31,159 bases of DNA, taken from positions 1-31,159 of the forward strand of contig CALYQE010000002.1 of assembly GCA_945281075.1 (NCBI GenBank), read 5' to 3'. How positions within the stretch are numbered: the stretch's first letter is position 1; every line of letters starts with the position of its first letter. The notes under the pieces were generated by a model that worked only from the letters and a program-made list of their open reading frames with translations, was not told the DNA's origin and made no database searches. The position numbers were made by a program, and so were the translations under genes. Positions 24,053-31,159 of the stretch are shown here, one piece after another. Source of the DNA: an uncultured Lactobacillus sp. (lineage in GTDB: Bacteria > Bacillota > Bacilli > Lactobacillales > Lactobacillaceae).

Positions 24053-25390
24053 TTAAGCTTCTTGTTCAATTTTATTTTTAAGTCCTTTATTGCTTGCCAT
24101 GACAAAAGGTAAATATAAGAAAATATCTAAAATAAAGAGCAGCAGAGACAGAATTGTTGCCGGTATATCTCCAGCCGTAGTAATCCAGGTTGTTAATATT
24201 GGGGGAATGGTCCAAGCTGGAATTACCACACTTTTAGCTACTATGCCTAATGCCGTCAATGGATAAGCAATCGCAAGGTTGATTAATGGTACAAACAGAA
24301 AGGGAATTACGAAGTAAGGGTTCATGACAACTGGCATTCCGAACATTATTGGTTCAGAAACATTGAAGAAACTTGGCAAAAGACCTAATTTAGCTACATC
24401 ACGATAATCTTTTCTCTTAGAAGCGATGAAAACTGCAATTAGAAGCGGTAAAATTGCACCTGTTCCGCCAAATAAGGTATACATGCCGATCCAAGGATTA
24501 GTAACAATATTGGGCACTGTCTTATGAGCAGCAAAAGCTGCCATATTCTGTTGAATCGCTGCAATCATTGATGGCGAAGTTACAGAGGCTACTAAATTCT
24601 GTCCGTGAAGACCAAAGAACCAAAGAAATTGGGTAACAAATTGAATAACAAACAAACCAATCCATGATTCCATTGCCATTTGTAATGGAGTAGAAATAAC
24701 AGCTTGAACTAAATCGGTAAATGATTGATGGAAAATTTGCACATAAGCAAAACTTACAACAGCAAAAACAATAACTACCAAAGACTCCGGAATTAGTGAA
24801 TTAAAGGACTGGGCGACTGCTGGTGGAACCCCTTCTGGCATTTTTATTCTTAAGCTCTTGGCTTTATAAAACAACAGTAGCAACTCTGTGCTTAATATTG
24901 CTGAAATTAAGCCTACAAACATCCCGCCCGATGAGGTAAGCGCCTGAGAATATACACCACTAACACTGACACTTTTGATTGTTCCAGTAACAACCGCCTG
25001 ATTATTTAATGGAAATAAAATTAAAGCAGTTGCCACACTTAAAATGCCAGCATGGATTGGACTGATATCTTTTGTTCCAATTCTGCCATCGGCAATATAG
25101 CTATTAAGCAATCGGTAGCCAATGATAAAAGTAACGAAAATGGTCATAAAGCCCATTGTCCCATTATTAACCATCGTTCCCATTTCCATCAGTTTAGCGG
25201 CATAAGGAAAAGCCTTTAAAACTGTCTGATTGCTAAAAACTAGCGAGTTTAATAAAATGAAAATCGAATTAACCATAATAATTGGCGTAATATCGACAAA
25301 AGCATCACGAATAGCTACTAGGTGGCGTTGATTACCAATTTTAGTAGCCATTGGCAAAACCAATTTATTTATCTTATCAGAAATACTCAT
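24053..25390 (-). CDS. PTS lactose/cellobiose-family EIIC, linked to fucosidase and GH1 genes
   Basis: A 445-residue membrane permease with the same family marks as the other EIIC (MPEGVPPAVAQSFNSL, LWFFGLHGQNLVASV, FNVSEPIMFGMPVVMNP) but clearly diverged from it. EIIA and EIIB are absent from the locus. ATG 25390 follows TTAAGGAGTAAAA. It is downstream of the GH29 gene by about 170 bases, in which it has its own LacI-controlled promoter. It should import, and phosphorylate, the substrate of the GH1 and GH29 enzymes. Confidence 0.85.
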   Translation of the reverse strand: MSISDKINKLVLPMATKIGNQRHLVAIRDAFVDITPIIMVNSIFILLNSLVFSNQTVLKAFPYAAKLMEMGTMVNNGTMGFMTIFVTFIIGYRLLNSYIADGRIGTKDISPIHAGILSVATALILFPLNNQAVVTGTIKSVSVSGVYSQALTSSGGMFVGLISAILSTELLLLFYKAKSLRIKMPEGVPPAVAQSFNSLIPESLVVIVFAVVSFAYVQIFHQSFTDLVQAVISTPLQMAMESWIGLFVIQFVTQFLWFFGLHGQNLVASVTSPSMIAAIQQNMAAFAAHKTVPNIVTNPWIGMYTLFGGTGAILPLLIAVFIASKRKDYRDVAKLGLLPSFFNVSEPIMFGMPVVMNPYFVIPFLFVPLINLAIAYPLTALGIVAKSVVIPAWTIPPILTTWITTAGDIPATILSLLLFILDIFLYLPFVMASNKGLKNKIEQEA

Positions 25391-25434
25391 TTTTACTCCT
25401 TAACTTTTCTATTGGGTCGTTTTAATGAGATTGA

Positions 25435-25491
25435 ATTAATTGAAACGTTTCAATTAATCATATTATACACCGTTTTTGTAAACGTTTCAAT
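25435..25491 (-). promoter_or_regulatory. LacI-controlled promoter with two operators
   Basis: Promoter TTGAAA (25485-25490), 17 bases, TATAAT (25462-25467), with TG just before the -10. Operator 1 is centred on TTGAAACGTTTCAA and extends to a perfect 24-bp palindrome, 25435-25458, at the transcription start. Operator 2, TTGTAAACGTTTCAAT (25476-25491), covers the -35. Centres are 37 bases apart. Confidence 0.75.
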
Positions 25492-25561
25492 AATGAAAAA
25501 TGTTTTATTTTTAAAATTGATTGTAAAAAAAACCGATCTAATTAAACCGAGTTTGCTTTTT

Positions 25562-26890
25562 TCATTTTTTACCAGTAAGTTCTAAGACTCCGTATGGAAA
25601 AGCCGTTGTTGGCAAAGCAACTGAGTGATCGGTGATTGCTACCCTGCTATCATCTTCCATATTTATTACGTCAGAACTTACTGACGGTAAGTCATTCAGG
25701 CTAATCTTATTTCCACTGTCTTTATTCGAATAAAATAGATAGTAGTTGTCGTTTTTCTTGGTTAAATACAAATCATTTTTGACATAATCTGGACATCCTC
25801 TTGTGCCATAGACTGCATCTTCAAAGGTACGAAGCCATTTGCCCAATTCTTGCATTATTTTTACAGCTTGCTTTGGCAGTGTACCATCAGGTTTAGGACC
25901 AACCCCAAGAATAACATTTCCACCCAAAGCAATTATTTTAATCAAACTAGCGAGAATTTCCGCAAAACTCTTATACTGATCATTTGGAACGTACCCCCAA
26001 TTTTTAGCTAAGGTAATATTACTTTCCCAGACTTTTTTCGGTGGAACTTCGGGAATCTTTTGCTCTGGCGTAACATAGTTTTCATATTTTCCGCCAATTG
26101 TCCGATCAACAATTAAAGTATCCGGCTTAATTTTCCAGATCTGCTTTGCGATCTCATCCATCGGAAGATATTCGTTATGTTCACTGTTGACCCAACCAGC
26201 ATCAAGCCACAGTATATCAATCGGACCATAGTTTTGACAGATTTCAAGCAATTGGTTCTCAACATAGGATTGAAATTTGTGCCAAAGTTGAGGGTTCTGT
26301 TTAGGATCATAGCTAGCATATCTGCCCTTAGGGTCGGAGCCTGGCACCCAGTATGCCGGGCTATGCCAGTCTGCCTTAGAATAATAGGCTCCAGTAGCAA
26401 TACCAGCTTTGCGAAAAGATTGATTAACGTATTTCAGAATGTCGGCTTTGGAATTGTGATGAAAAGCAGCATTATCACCCGTTATTTTATAGTCACTGAA
26501 TTGGGTGTCGTACATGTTAAAGCCGTCATGATGCTTTGTAGTAAAGAGCATATACCTAAAGCCCGCATCTTTGGCAGCTTGGGCCCAATTATCTGGATCA
26601 AAGTTTACCGGATTAAATTCCCGATCTAAATTCCAATAATCACGACGCAATGTTTTCAAGTCTGAACGCCATGCACCATGCTTACGTGCCCAATCATCTT
26701 CTTTAGATAGTTGCCAGGATTCCACAATTCCTGCTTGCGCATATAACCCCCAATGAAAAATAATACCTAGTTTTTGATCTTGAAACCAAGTTAATTTCTT
26801 TTGAATTGCCAACGGCAAGCTTCGATATTCTTCGTCTTGAGTTTTGACGTTTTCAACAATATCTTGCCTTTGCTTGTTAAACTTGCTCAT
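25562..26890 (-). CDS. GH29 alpha-L-fucosidase, cytosolic
   Basis: About 442 residues, a single GH29 catalytic domain. KLGIIFHWGLYAQAG and FTTKHHDGFNMYDT are family hallmarks; the probable nucleophile is Asp230 in IDILWLDAGW; GGNVILGVGPKPDGTLP closes the domain. No signal peptide, membrane segment or carbohydrate-binding module, so it acts on an imported fucoside. A longer frame from 26944 exists, but AAAAGGAGTTGCAAG fixes ATG 26890, overlapping the LacI stop by 14 bases. Its partners (GH1 phospho-glycosidase, cellobiose-type EIIC) suggest a fucosylated beta-linked di- or oligosaccharide. Linkage preference cannot be read from sequence. Confidence 0.85.
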   Translation of the reverse strand: MSKFNKQRQDIVENVKTQDEEYRSLPLAIQKKLTWFQDQKLGIIFHWGLYAQAGIVESWQLSKEDDWARKHGAWRSDLKTLRRDYWNLDREFNPVNFDPDNWAQAAKDAGFRYMLFTTKHHDGFNMYDTQFSDYKITGDNAAFHHNSKADILKYVNQSFRKAGIATGAYYSKADWHSPAYWVPGSDPKGRYASYDPKQNPQLWHKFQSYVENQLLEICQNYGPIDILWLDAGWVNSEHNEYLPMDEIAKQIWKIKPDTLIVDRTIGGKYENYVTPEQKIPEVPPKKVWESNITLAKNWGYVPNDQYKSFAEILASLIKIIALGGNVILGVGPKPDGTLPKQAVKIMQELGKWLRTFEDAVYGTRGCPDYVKNDLYLTKKNDNYYLFYSNKDSGNKISLNDLPSVSSDVINMEDDSRVAITDHSVALPTTAFPYGVLELTGKK

Positions 26891-27866
26891 CTTGCAACTC
26901 CTTTTGCCAAAAAATCCTATCTCGTATAAAAGTTTGTTTTGCAACTTGTTGATGATCTAATAACTTTAAGGTCGTCTCAGCCACATTCTCAGCAACTTTA
27001 TCCACTGGCTGTTTGATTAAGGTAATCGGCAATTCCATGTTTTGTAAAAGATGCGAATATCCAAAACCGGCAACTGCTATATCTTTTCCAATTTTTTTAC
27101 CAGCATCGCGCACGCCTTGAAGAGCCTGAACTGCATTTGTATAATTGGTGACAAAAATCGAGTCAAAGCCTTGCTCAATGAGTTTAGGCACCGCCTGGTA
27201 TGTTTCGGTTGTGCCATAATCAACATAAGTGATATAAGCTGGGTTCATCTTCTTGTTGGTCGCTTGAAAAGCGGCATTAATACCTGCTAGACGTTGCTGA
27301 AGAACGTAATCGCTCTCCGTGGGAATGATAAATGCGGTTTTTTTGCATTTACTGATCATTTGTAAGGCTACTTTTTTTGCTGCTTCCTTGTCGGCACTCA
27401 AAATCTCCGGTACTGACCTATCTGTTAGCGATGACTCGACCGAGACTACTGGAATATTTAAATTGCCAGCCTCTTGAAAAGCCTTCCATTTACTTTCTGC
27501 CTTTAAAATAATCAGGGCATCTACTGAACGCTCAATCAACTTGTGTAATTTATACTCAAAAATCTGCTCACTGTTACGGTGACTAGTTAACAATAAAAAA
27601 TAGCCAGCTTTGTCAAATAGCTGTTCTAATTTTGCCAGTAGCTGTGAACTGTAAAAGTTATCCATGTTGTCAACCAGAATACCCACCGAAAATGATTTAT
27701 TCATTTTTAGCGACTTGGCGGTTTGGTTCGGAATATAGTGCAGCTTTTTGATTGCCTGCTTGATTTTTTCCTCATTAGCGTCTTTCAACTGAAAACCGTT
27801 CAAATAACGAGAAACTGAGCCTACCGAAACCCCTGCTTGAAGCGCTATGTCTTTAATTGTTACCAT
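26877..27866 (-). CDS. LacI-family transcriptional repressor
   Basis: About 329 residues: N-terminal LacI helix-turn-helix (VTIKDIALQAGVSVGSVSRYLNG, residues 2-24) followed by a periplasmic-binding-protein-like sensor domain (~60-329). ATG 27866 is preferred; a GTG at 27875 adds three residues with no better ribosome site. It lies between the GH1 and GH29 genes in one operon, and three palindromes around TTGAAACGTTTCAA at the promoters of this locus are its likely operators, giving autoregulation. The effector is probably the phosphorylated substrate or a product. Confidence 0.87.
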   Translation of the reverse strand: MVTIKDIALQAGVSVGSVSRYLNGFQLKDANEEKIKQAIKKLHYIPNQTAKSLKMNKSFSVGILVDNMDNFYSSQLLAKLEQLFDKAGYFLLLTSHRNSEQIFEYKLHKLIERSVDALIILKAESKWKAFQEAGNLNIPVVSVESSLTDRSVPEILSADKEAAKKVALQMISKCKKTAFIIPTESDYVLQQRLAGINAAFQATNKKMNPAYITYVDYGTTETYQAVPKLIEQGFDSIFVTNYTNAVQALQGVRDAGKKIGKDIAVAGFGYSHLLQNMELPITLIKQPVDKVAENVAETTLKLLDHQQVAKQTFIRDRIFWQKELQDEQV

Positions 27867-27950
27867 TCTCTTCACCCATATTTTTTAAAGTTATGTTGCA
27901 TTACTAAGATTAAAAATCTCTGGTTTCAGCAAAATTTTTTGAGCGCTTAG

Positions 27951-29327
27951 CTAATCCAAATTATCGCCATTAGTCTTAATCGCTTTTTGGAACCACCAGT
28001 AGCTTTTCTTCGGGATACGCTTTAGATTGCTTGATTTTCTGTCAGTGTGGCTAACATAAACCATTCCATACCTTTTATCAATATTTCCGGATGAGCTTGG
28101 AATATCAATTAGTCCCCAAACAAGATAGCCGATAATCGGTACACCATCGACCAACATTGCCTTTTTTAGGGCTTTAAGATGTTCTCGATGGTAGGCAATT
28201 CGCTGGTCATCAATAATTTCACTGCCGGAATATTCTTCTCTTAAGCCGATCCCATTTTCGACTGGAAACAGCGGTATCTGGTATTGATTATAGGTCTTTG
28301 TCAGAATATCCCTAAAGCCGCTTGGATCAATTGACCAGCCCCATTCATTAACAGGTAAAAAAGGATTTTCCTTTCCACCATATGTAAGGTAATAATTAGG
28401 TGCAGCTTCTGCCGGGACTAAGGAGCTGCTGATTGTCGCGCTTTGATAATAGCTAAAGGCAAAATAATCACTACGTGTGTTGCTGATCTCATCCAAATCT
28501 GCCGCTAAAACATCAAGCTTTAAGTGGTGATTTTTGACAAAAGCAACTACTTCATTTGAATAGTGGCCATACACGAAAACGTCTAATAAGTTCTTATTTA
28601 GAAATTCATCAATTTGTCTTGCACACTGAATGTCTTGCGGAATTGACGAAACAGGATAAACTTCACTATAAGCAAGCATTCCGCCAATTTGACAAGTGGT
28701 ATTTTTATGTAAATAATTTGCTATTCGTGCATGTGCAAGCATAACATAATGGCTGATTTGATAAATGCCTGTCAAAGTTTCTTCTCCCTTGATGCAGCCA
28801 GCTATTTTGTAGGCTCCCGGCATAAAGTAAAGATTTTGTTCATTAAAAGTAAGCCAATACTTAACGCGATCACCAAACAAGTCAATCATTTTCTTGCCAT
28901 ACCGAACAAAAGCGTCAACAACGTGACGGCTTAAAAAACCATTGTACTTTTTCGCTAAAGCTAATGGCATATCAAAATGATACAAGCAAATCATTGGTTC
29001 AATTTGACGTTTTAGCAGTTCGTCAATTAAGTGTGAATAAAAATCAATTCCTTCTTGATTAAAATCACCATCACCAGTTGGGTTTACCCGACTCCACGAA
29101 ATTTGAAATCTATAGCAATTAATTCCTTGCTTTGCCATCAAGTCTAAGTCTTCTTGGTAGCGGTGATACTCATCAATCGCATTATCCCAAACAGAAGTAC
29201 CATCATTGTTTCGGTAAGTATCGTAAACAGATGGTCCCTTACCGCCTTCGTGGACGGCTCCTTCAGTTTGCATGCTTGAAGTTGAATTACCCCAGAAAAA
29301 ATCTTCCGGTAATGATTGCTTAGACAT
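27951..29327 (-). CDS. GH1 6-phospho-beta-glycosidase
   Basis: About 458 residues, one GH1 TIM-barrel. Acid/base Glu163 in YWLTFNEQNLYF, nucleophile Glu357 in PLFPVENGIG. The loop SSSGNIDKRYGMVYV is the phosphate-binding signature of 6-phospho-beta-glucosidases and -galactosidases, so the substrate is a PTS-imported phosphorylated beta-glycoside. Cytosolic, no signal peptide. ATG 29327 follows ATGAGGTATAAA; the frame from 29339 starts inside that ribosome site. First gene of the LacI/GH29 operon. Glucoside versus galactoside is not settled. Confidence 0.9.
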   Translation of the reverse strand: MSKQSLPEDFFWGNSTSSMQTEGAVHEGGKGPSVYDTYRNNDGTSVWDNAIDEYHRYQEDLDLMAKQGINCYRFQISWSRVNPTGDGDFNQEGIDFYSHLIDELLKRQIEPMICLYHFDMPLALAKKYNGFLSRHVVDAFVRYGKKMIDLFGDRVKYWLTFNEQNLYFMPGAYKIAGCIKGEETLTGIYQISHYVMLAHARIANYLHKNTTCQIGGMLAYSEVYPVSSIPQDIQCARQIDEFLNKNLLDVFVYGHYSNEVVAFVKNHHLKLDVLAADLDEISNTRSDYFAFSYYQSATISSSLVPAEAAPNYYLTYGGKENPFLPVNEWGWSIDPSGFRDILTKTYNQYQIPLFPVENGIGLREEYSGSEIIDDQRIAYHREHLKALKKAMLVDGVPIIGYLVWGLIDIPSSSGNIDKRYGMVYVSHTDRKSSNLKRIPKKSYWWFQKAIKTNGDNLD

Positions 29328-29349
29328 TTTATACCTCATCTACTGTTTA

Positions 29350-29397
29350 ATTGAAACGTTTCAATAATATTATAGTGAAAAAAAGAGCTAAAGTAAA
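29350..29397 (-). promoter_or_regulatory. Promoter and LacI operator of the GH1 operon
   Basis: TTTACT (29392-29397), 17 bases, TATAAT (29369-29374) on the minus strand, with the 16-bp perfect palindrome ATTGAAACGTTTCAAT (29350-29365) just downstream, the third copy of the operator. Confidence 0.7.
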
Positions 29398-29404
29398 GAA
29401 AATG

Positions 29405-29436
29405 GCTAAGTTTTTCCAAAAGGAAACCTACTTAGC
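29405..29436 (-). terminator. Hairpin after the NTF2-like gene
   Basis: Arms GCTAAGT...TTTCC and GGAAA...ACTTAGC with a small internal loop. On the minus strand it is followed by CATTTTC, so the T-run is modest. It lies about 60 bases past the NTF2-like stop and just upstream of the GH1 promoter. Confidence 0.5.
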
Positions 29437-29493
29437 TTGTTAATCGTAGCTTTTCACTAAAAACAGATTGCAAACACTCATCAACTTACCGTC

Positions 29494-29913
29494 TTATCCT
29501 TTTTTTGAAGCAGCTGAACAATCAGTGTTTTTATAAGGACGATAAGTCTCGTGTTTGGTTGAATACTCCACTACCTTTTTGATCTTTAACCCAGCAAATT
29601 CAATTAAGGACACACCGTCAAAACAATATTCCTTTTCTTCTTTAGCTTGAAAGAACCACGTAACGACAAATTCGCCTGAAGTGGTTTGCTCAATTTTAAA
29701 AATTGTCCACTTTAAAACCGTCTGTTTTTTCGCTGCTCCTTTAATATAGGCTTTTAGTTCGGCTAATCCTTGATAAGTAGCTCCATAACATTCACGGTAA
29801 TACATATCATTGTGAAACCATTGATCAAGCTTTGAAAAATCTTTATTAATCCAAGAATTAAAATAATCTCTGATAATTTGTTCTTGTGAAATTGCAACTT
29901 TATCCTTATTCAT
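29494..29913 (-). CDS. NTF2-like (SnoaL-type) protein
   Basis: A 139-residue cytosolic protein with the alpha+beta NTF2-like fold pattern: an N-terminal helix pair (ISQEQIIRDYFNSWINKDFSKLDQWFHNDMYYRECYG), a helix around LAELKAYIKGAAKK, then beta strands (VLKWTIFKIEQTT, EFVVTWFFQAKE, LIEFAGLKIKKVVEYS). SnoaL-like proteins include enzymes and small ligand-binding proteins; the function of this one is unknown. ATG 29913 has an AAAGG only at a distance. Transcribed alone between hairpins. Confidence 0.7.
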   Translation of the reverse strand: MNKDKVAISQEQIIRDYFNSWINKDFSKLDQWFHNDMYYRECYGATYQGLAELKAYIKGAAKKQTVLKWTIFKIEQTTSGEFVVTWFFQAKEEKEYCFDGVSLIEFAGLKIKKVVEYSTKHETYRPYKNTDCSAASKKG

Positions 29914-29962
29914 ACTACATACCGACCTTTCCGCATAATCATTTATTGCAATTTACCTTAGA

Positions 29963-29996
29963 AAAAAGGCGGTTGCCTATCTGGCACCGCCTTTTA
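29963..29996 (-). terminator. Terminator of the SLAP-domain gene
   Basis: GC-rich stem AAAAGGCGGTTGCC / GGCACCGCCTTTT with a one-base bulge around TATCT, followed on the minus strand by T-rich sequence, directly after the stop at 30004. Confidence 0.8.
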
Positions 29997-30003
29997 TCTC
30001 TTA

Positions 30004-31159
30004 CTACTTACTAGTAGTTGCATAATCTGCAATATTTAAAACTTGTTGGAAACCATTTGCATTGGTAATGGTTAAAACCGTATTGTTATTGCTGAATTGA
30101 ATGGCGGTCTTGTCAACGCCATTAACAGTCGCAATCAATTGAACAATCTGATCGGCCTCAGCTGATGTCAGGTTCTTTAAATCCGCAACGATAATTTTCT
30201 TACCGTTAAGGGCCGCCTTAGCGGTAGTGATTTTACTTACGGCACCAGAAACTTGCTCAATGGTTGAATTAGCTGTATTAATCTGCGTACCAGCTGCGAT
30301 TGCAGCATCATAAGCGTCCCGCAGTGACTTGGCAGAGAGCTTGTAAGCATCACTCGCCTTCACCGTTGCATCTTGACTTAAAGCATCTTGCAATGACTTC
30401 TTGTCACTTGCAGATGCACTAACAGTTTCATTTTTAGCAGCTTCTGGAGTGTTAACTGGCGTCAACTTATGACCGCTCACAGTGCTGATATCACTTTCCT
30501 TAAGGAAACCGTTCTTGTCACTTTGCAGCTTGTAGAACAATTCTGCTTTATTTTCTGCTTGAATCCAGATGTAACGTAATTCAGATACTCGTGCGGTGTG
30601 ACCCTTGGCAAAAGTCTTAGTTGACTGCATTACGCCCTTGTCGTTATAAACATTTGCATCACGTGCAAGTGTTACCAAAGTTGAATTAGGGTCTTCTTCA
30701 GGTTTAGAGTTAGTAGGCTTTAATTGCTTACCGGTAATCACACCCACATTGCTCTTCTTAACCCATTGATCATCGCCAGGGTAGTTGCTGTCACTTAAAT
30801 GGTAGTAAAGCTTACCATTAATGTATTGCAATTTATCAACTTGAACTTGTTGACCTTTCTTCAGCAATTTCTTCGTTGAATTGCCTTCACCATCATACAG
30901 GTAAGCATTATGGCTCAAGGTAATGATCGTTGGGTCGTTTTGATTGTCGCTTGGCGTGTCATCAACATCATTAACTGGTTTTAATTTAGCCCCAGTTAGT
31001 TTGCCAACATTAGCTGCTTTGATGAATTGATTATCTTGGCCACTGATGCGATAGAAGAGTTTTTTGCCGAGATAAATTGCTTGGTCAAAGGAGACTGTTT
31101 GACCCTTTTTGATTTTCTTTTTCGCAGTTTTGCCGTTTTTATCATAAATATAGGCATTG
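30004..31159 (-). CDS. SLAP-domain surface protein, C-terminal part (gene runs off the window)
   Basis: The minus-strand frame is open from the window edge (31158) to TAA at 30004, so only the last 384 residues are present. An in-frame TTG at 30918 is internal, not a start. At least three tandem SLAP (S-layer-associated) repeats are seen, starting NAYIYDKNGK, NAYLYDGEGN and ANVYNDKGVM, each with a KKG...Y pattern and ending near GxKLTPVN or GxKLKPVN; these bind the S-layer or cell wall polymers without covalent anchoring. The last ~130 residues are different: an Ala/Ser-rich helical stretch reminiscent of FIVAR modules (SAKSLRDAYDAAIAAG, TTAKAALNGK) and a beta-rich end (FSNNNTVLTITNANGFQQVL). 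No LPXTG. Exported by inference; the N-terminus is not in view. Confidence 0.85.
   Translation of the reverse strand, partial: NAYIYDKNGKTAKKKIKKGQTVSFDQAIYLGKKLFYRISGQDNQFIKAANVGKLTGAKLKPVNDVDDTPSDNQNDPTIITLSHNAYLYDGEGNSTKKLLKKGQQVQVDKLQYINGKLYYHLSDSNYPGDDQWVKKSNVGVITGKQLKPTNSKPEEDPNSTLVTLARDANVYNDKGVMQSTKTFAKGHTARVSELRYIWIQAENKAELFYKLQSDKNGFLKESDISTVSGHKLTPVNTPEAAKNETVSASASDKKSLQDALSQDATVKASDAYKLSAKSLRDAYDAAIAAGTQINTANSTIEQVSGAVSKITTAKAALNGKKIIVADLKNLTSAEADQIVQLIATVNGVDKTAIQFSNNNTVLTITNANGFQQVLNIADYATTSK

Noticed and set aside
30916..30918. TTG at 30918 as start of the SLAP protein
   Set aside because: The frame continues upstream to the window edge with another SLAP repeat, and no ribosome site precedes the TTG.
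1..31159. tRNA, rRNA, CRISPR arrays, intact insertion sequences
   Set aside because: None recognised on either strand by reading; no transposase-like product in the frames examined.

Overview
The window reads as chromosome of a low-GC lactic acid bacterium, most likely Lactobacillus in the strict sense. The signs are a surface protein with tandem SLAP (S-layer-associated) domains, abundant PTS permeases, an Rgg-type regulator, AGGAGG ribosome sites, cre-like CcpA sites and AT-rich intergenic DNA. No RNA genes, CRISPR array or intact mobile element were seen. Species cannot be fixed from this sequence.

Layout. (1) 1-2.5 kb: an intact DUF1934 gene, then a decaying zone on the minus strand: an MFS transporter pseudogene with three in-frame stops, and the C-terminal relic of an LPXTG-type surface protein with its hairpin. 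(2) 2.5-8.05 kb: a small XRE regulator divergent from a six-gene plus-strand operon, a mannose-family PTS (EIIA, B, C, D) followed by a SelA-like PLP ammonia-lyase and a KDGP aldolase. This is the architecture of dgaABCDEF, which takes D-glucosaminate to pyruvate and glyceraldehyde-3-phosphate. (3) 8.1-9.25 kb: an Rgg/RopB-type regulator followed, 53 bp downstream on the same strand, by an unannotated 14-codon gene (MDLLKTVVIILPDP) with a near-ideal ribosome site and a hairpin at its stop codon. It is a candidate leaderless signalling peptide and the most interesting item here. (4) 9.4-15.2 kb: an HD-domain phosphohydrolase, a pair of ABC half-transporters and prs. (5) 15.4-23.84 kb: a cell-wall sugar salvage island on the minus strand, with murR, a MurP-like EIIBCA, murQ, an isochorismatase-like hydrolase, two MupG (6-phospho-N-acetylmuramidase family) paralogues and a cellobiose-family EIIC. 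(6) 24-29.35 kb: a catabolic locus with GH1 6-phospho-beta-glycosidase, LacI regulator, cytosolic GH29 alpha-L-fucosidase and a second cellobiose-family EIIC. Three near-identical TTGAAACGTTTCAA operators tie it together. (7) 29.5 kb to the end: an NTF2-like protein and the C-terminal part of a SLAP-domain surface protein that runs off the window.

How it works together: most of the window is carbon acquisition, with three separate sugar systems (amino-sugar acid, muropeptide sugars, a fucosylated beta-glycoside). Each has its own visible control DNA: cre sites, a MurR-like inverted repeat, GntR/HutC-like GGTATATACC boxes and LacI operators. Both cellobiose-family EIIC proteins lack EIIA and EIIB partners here and must borrow them from elsewhere in the genome.
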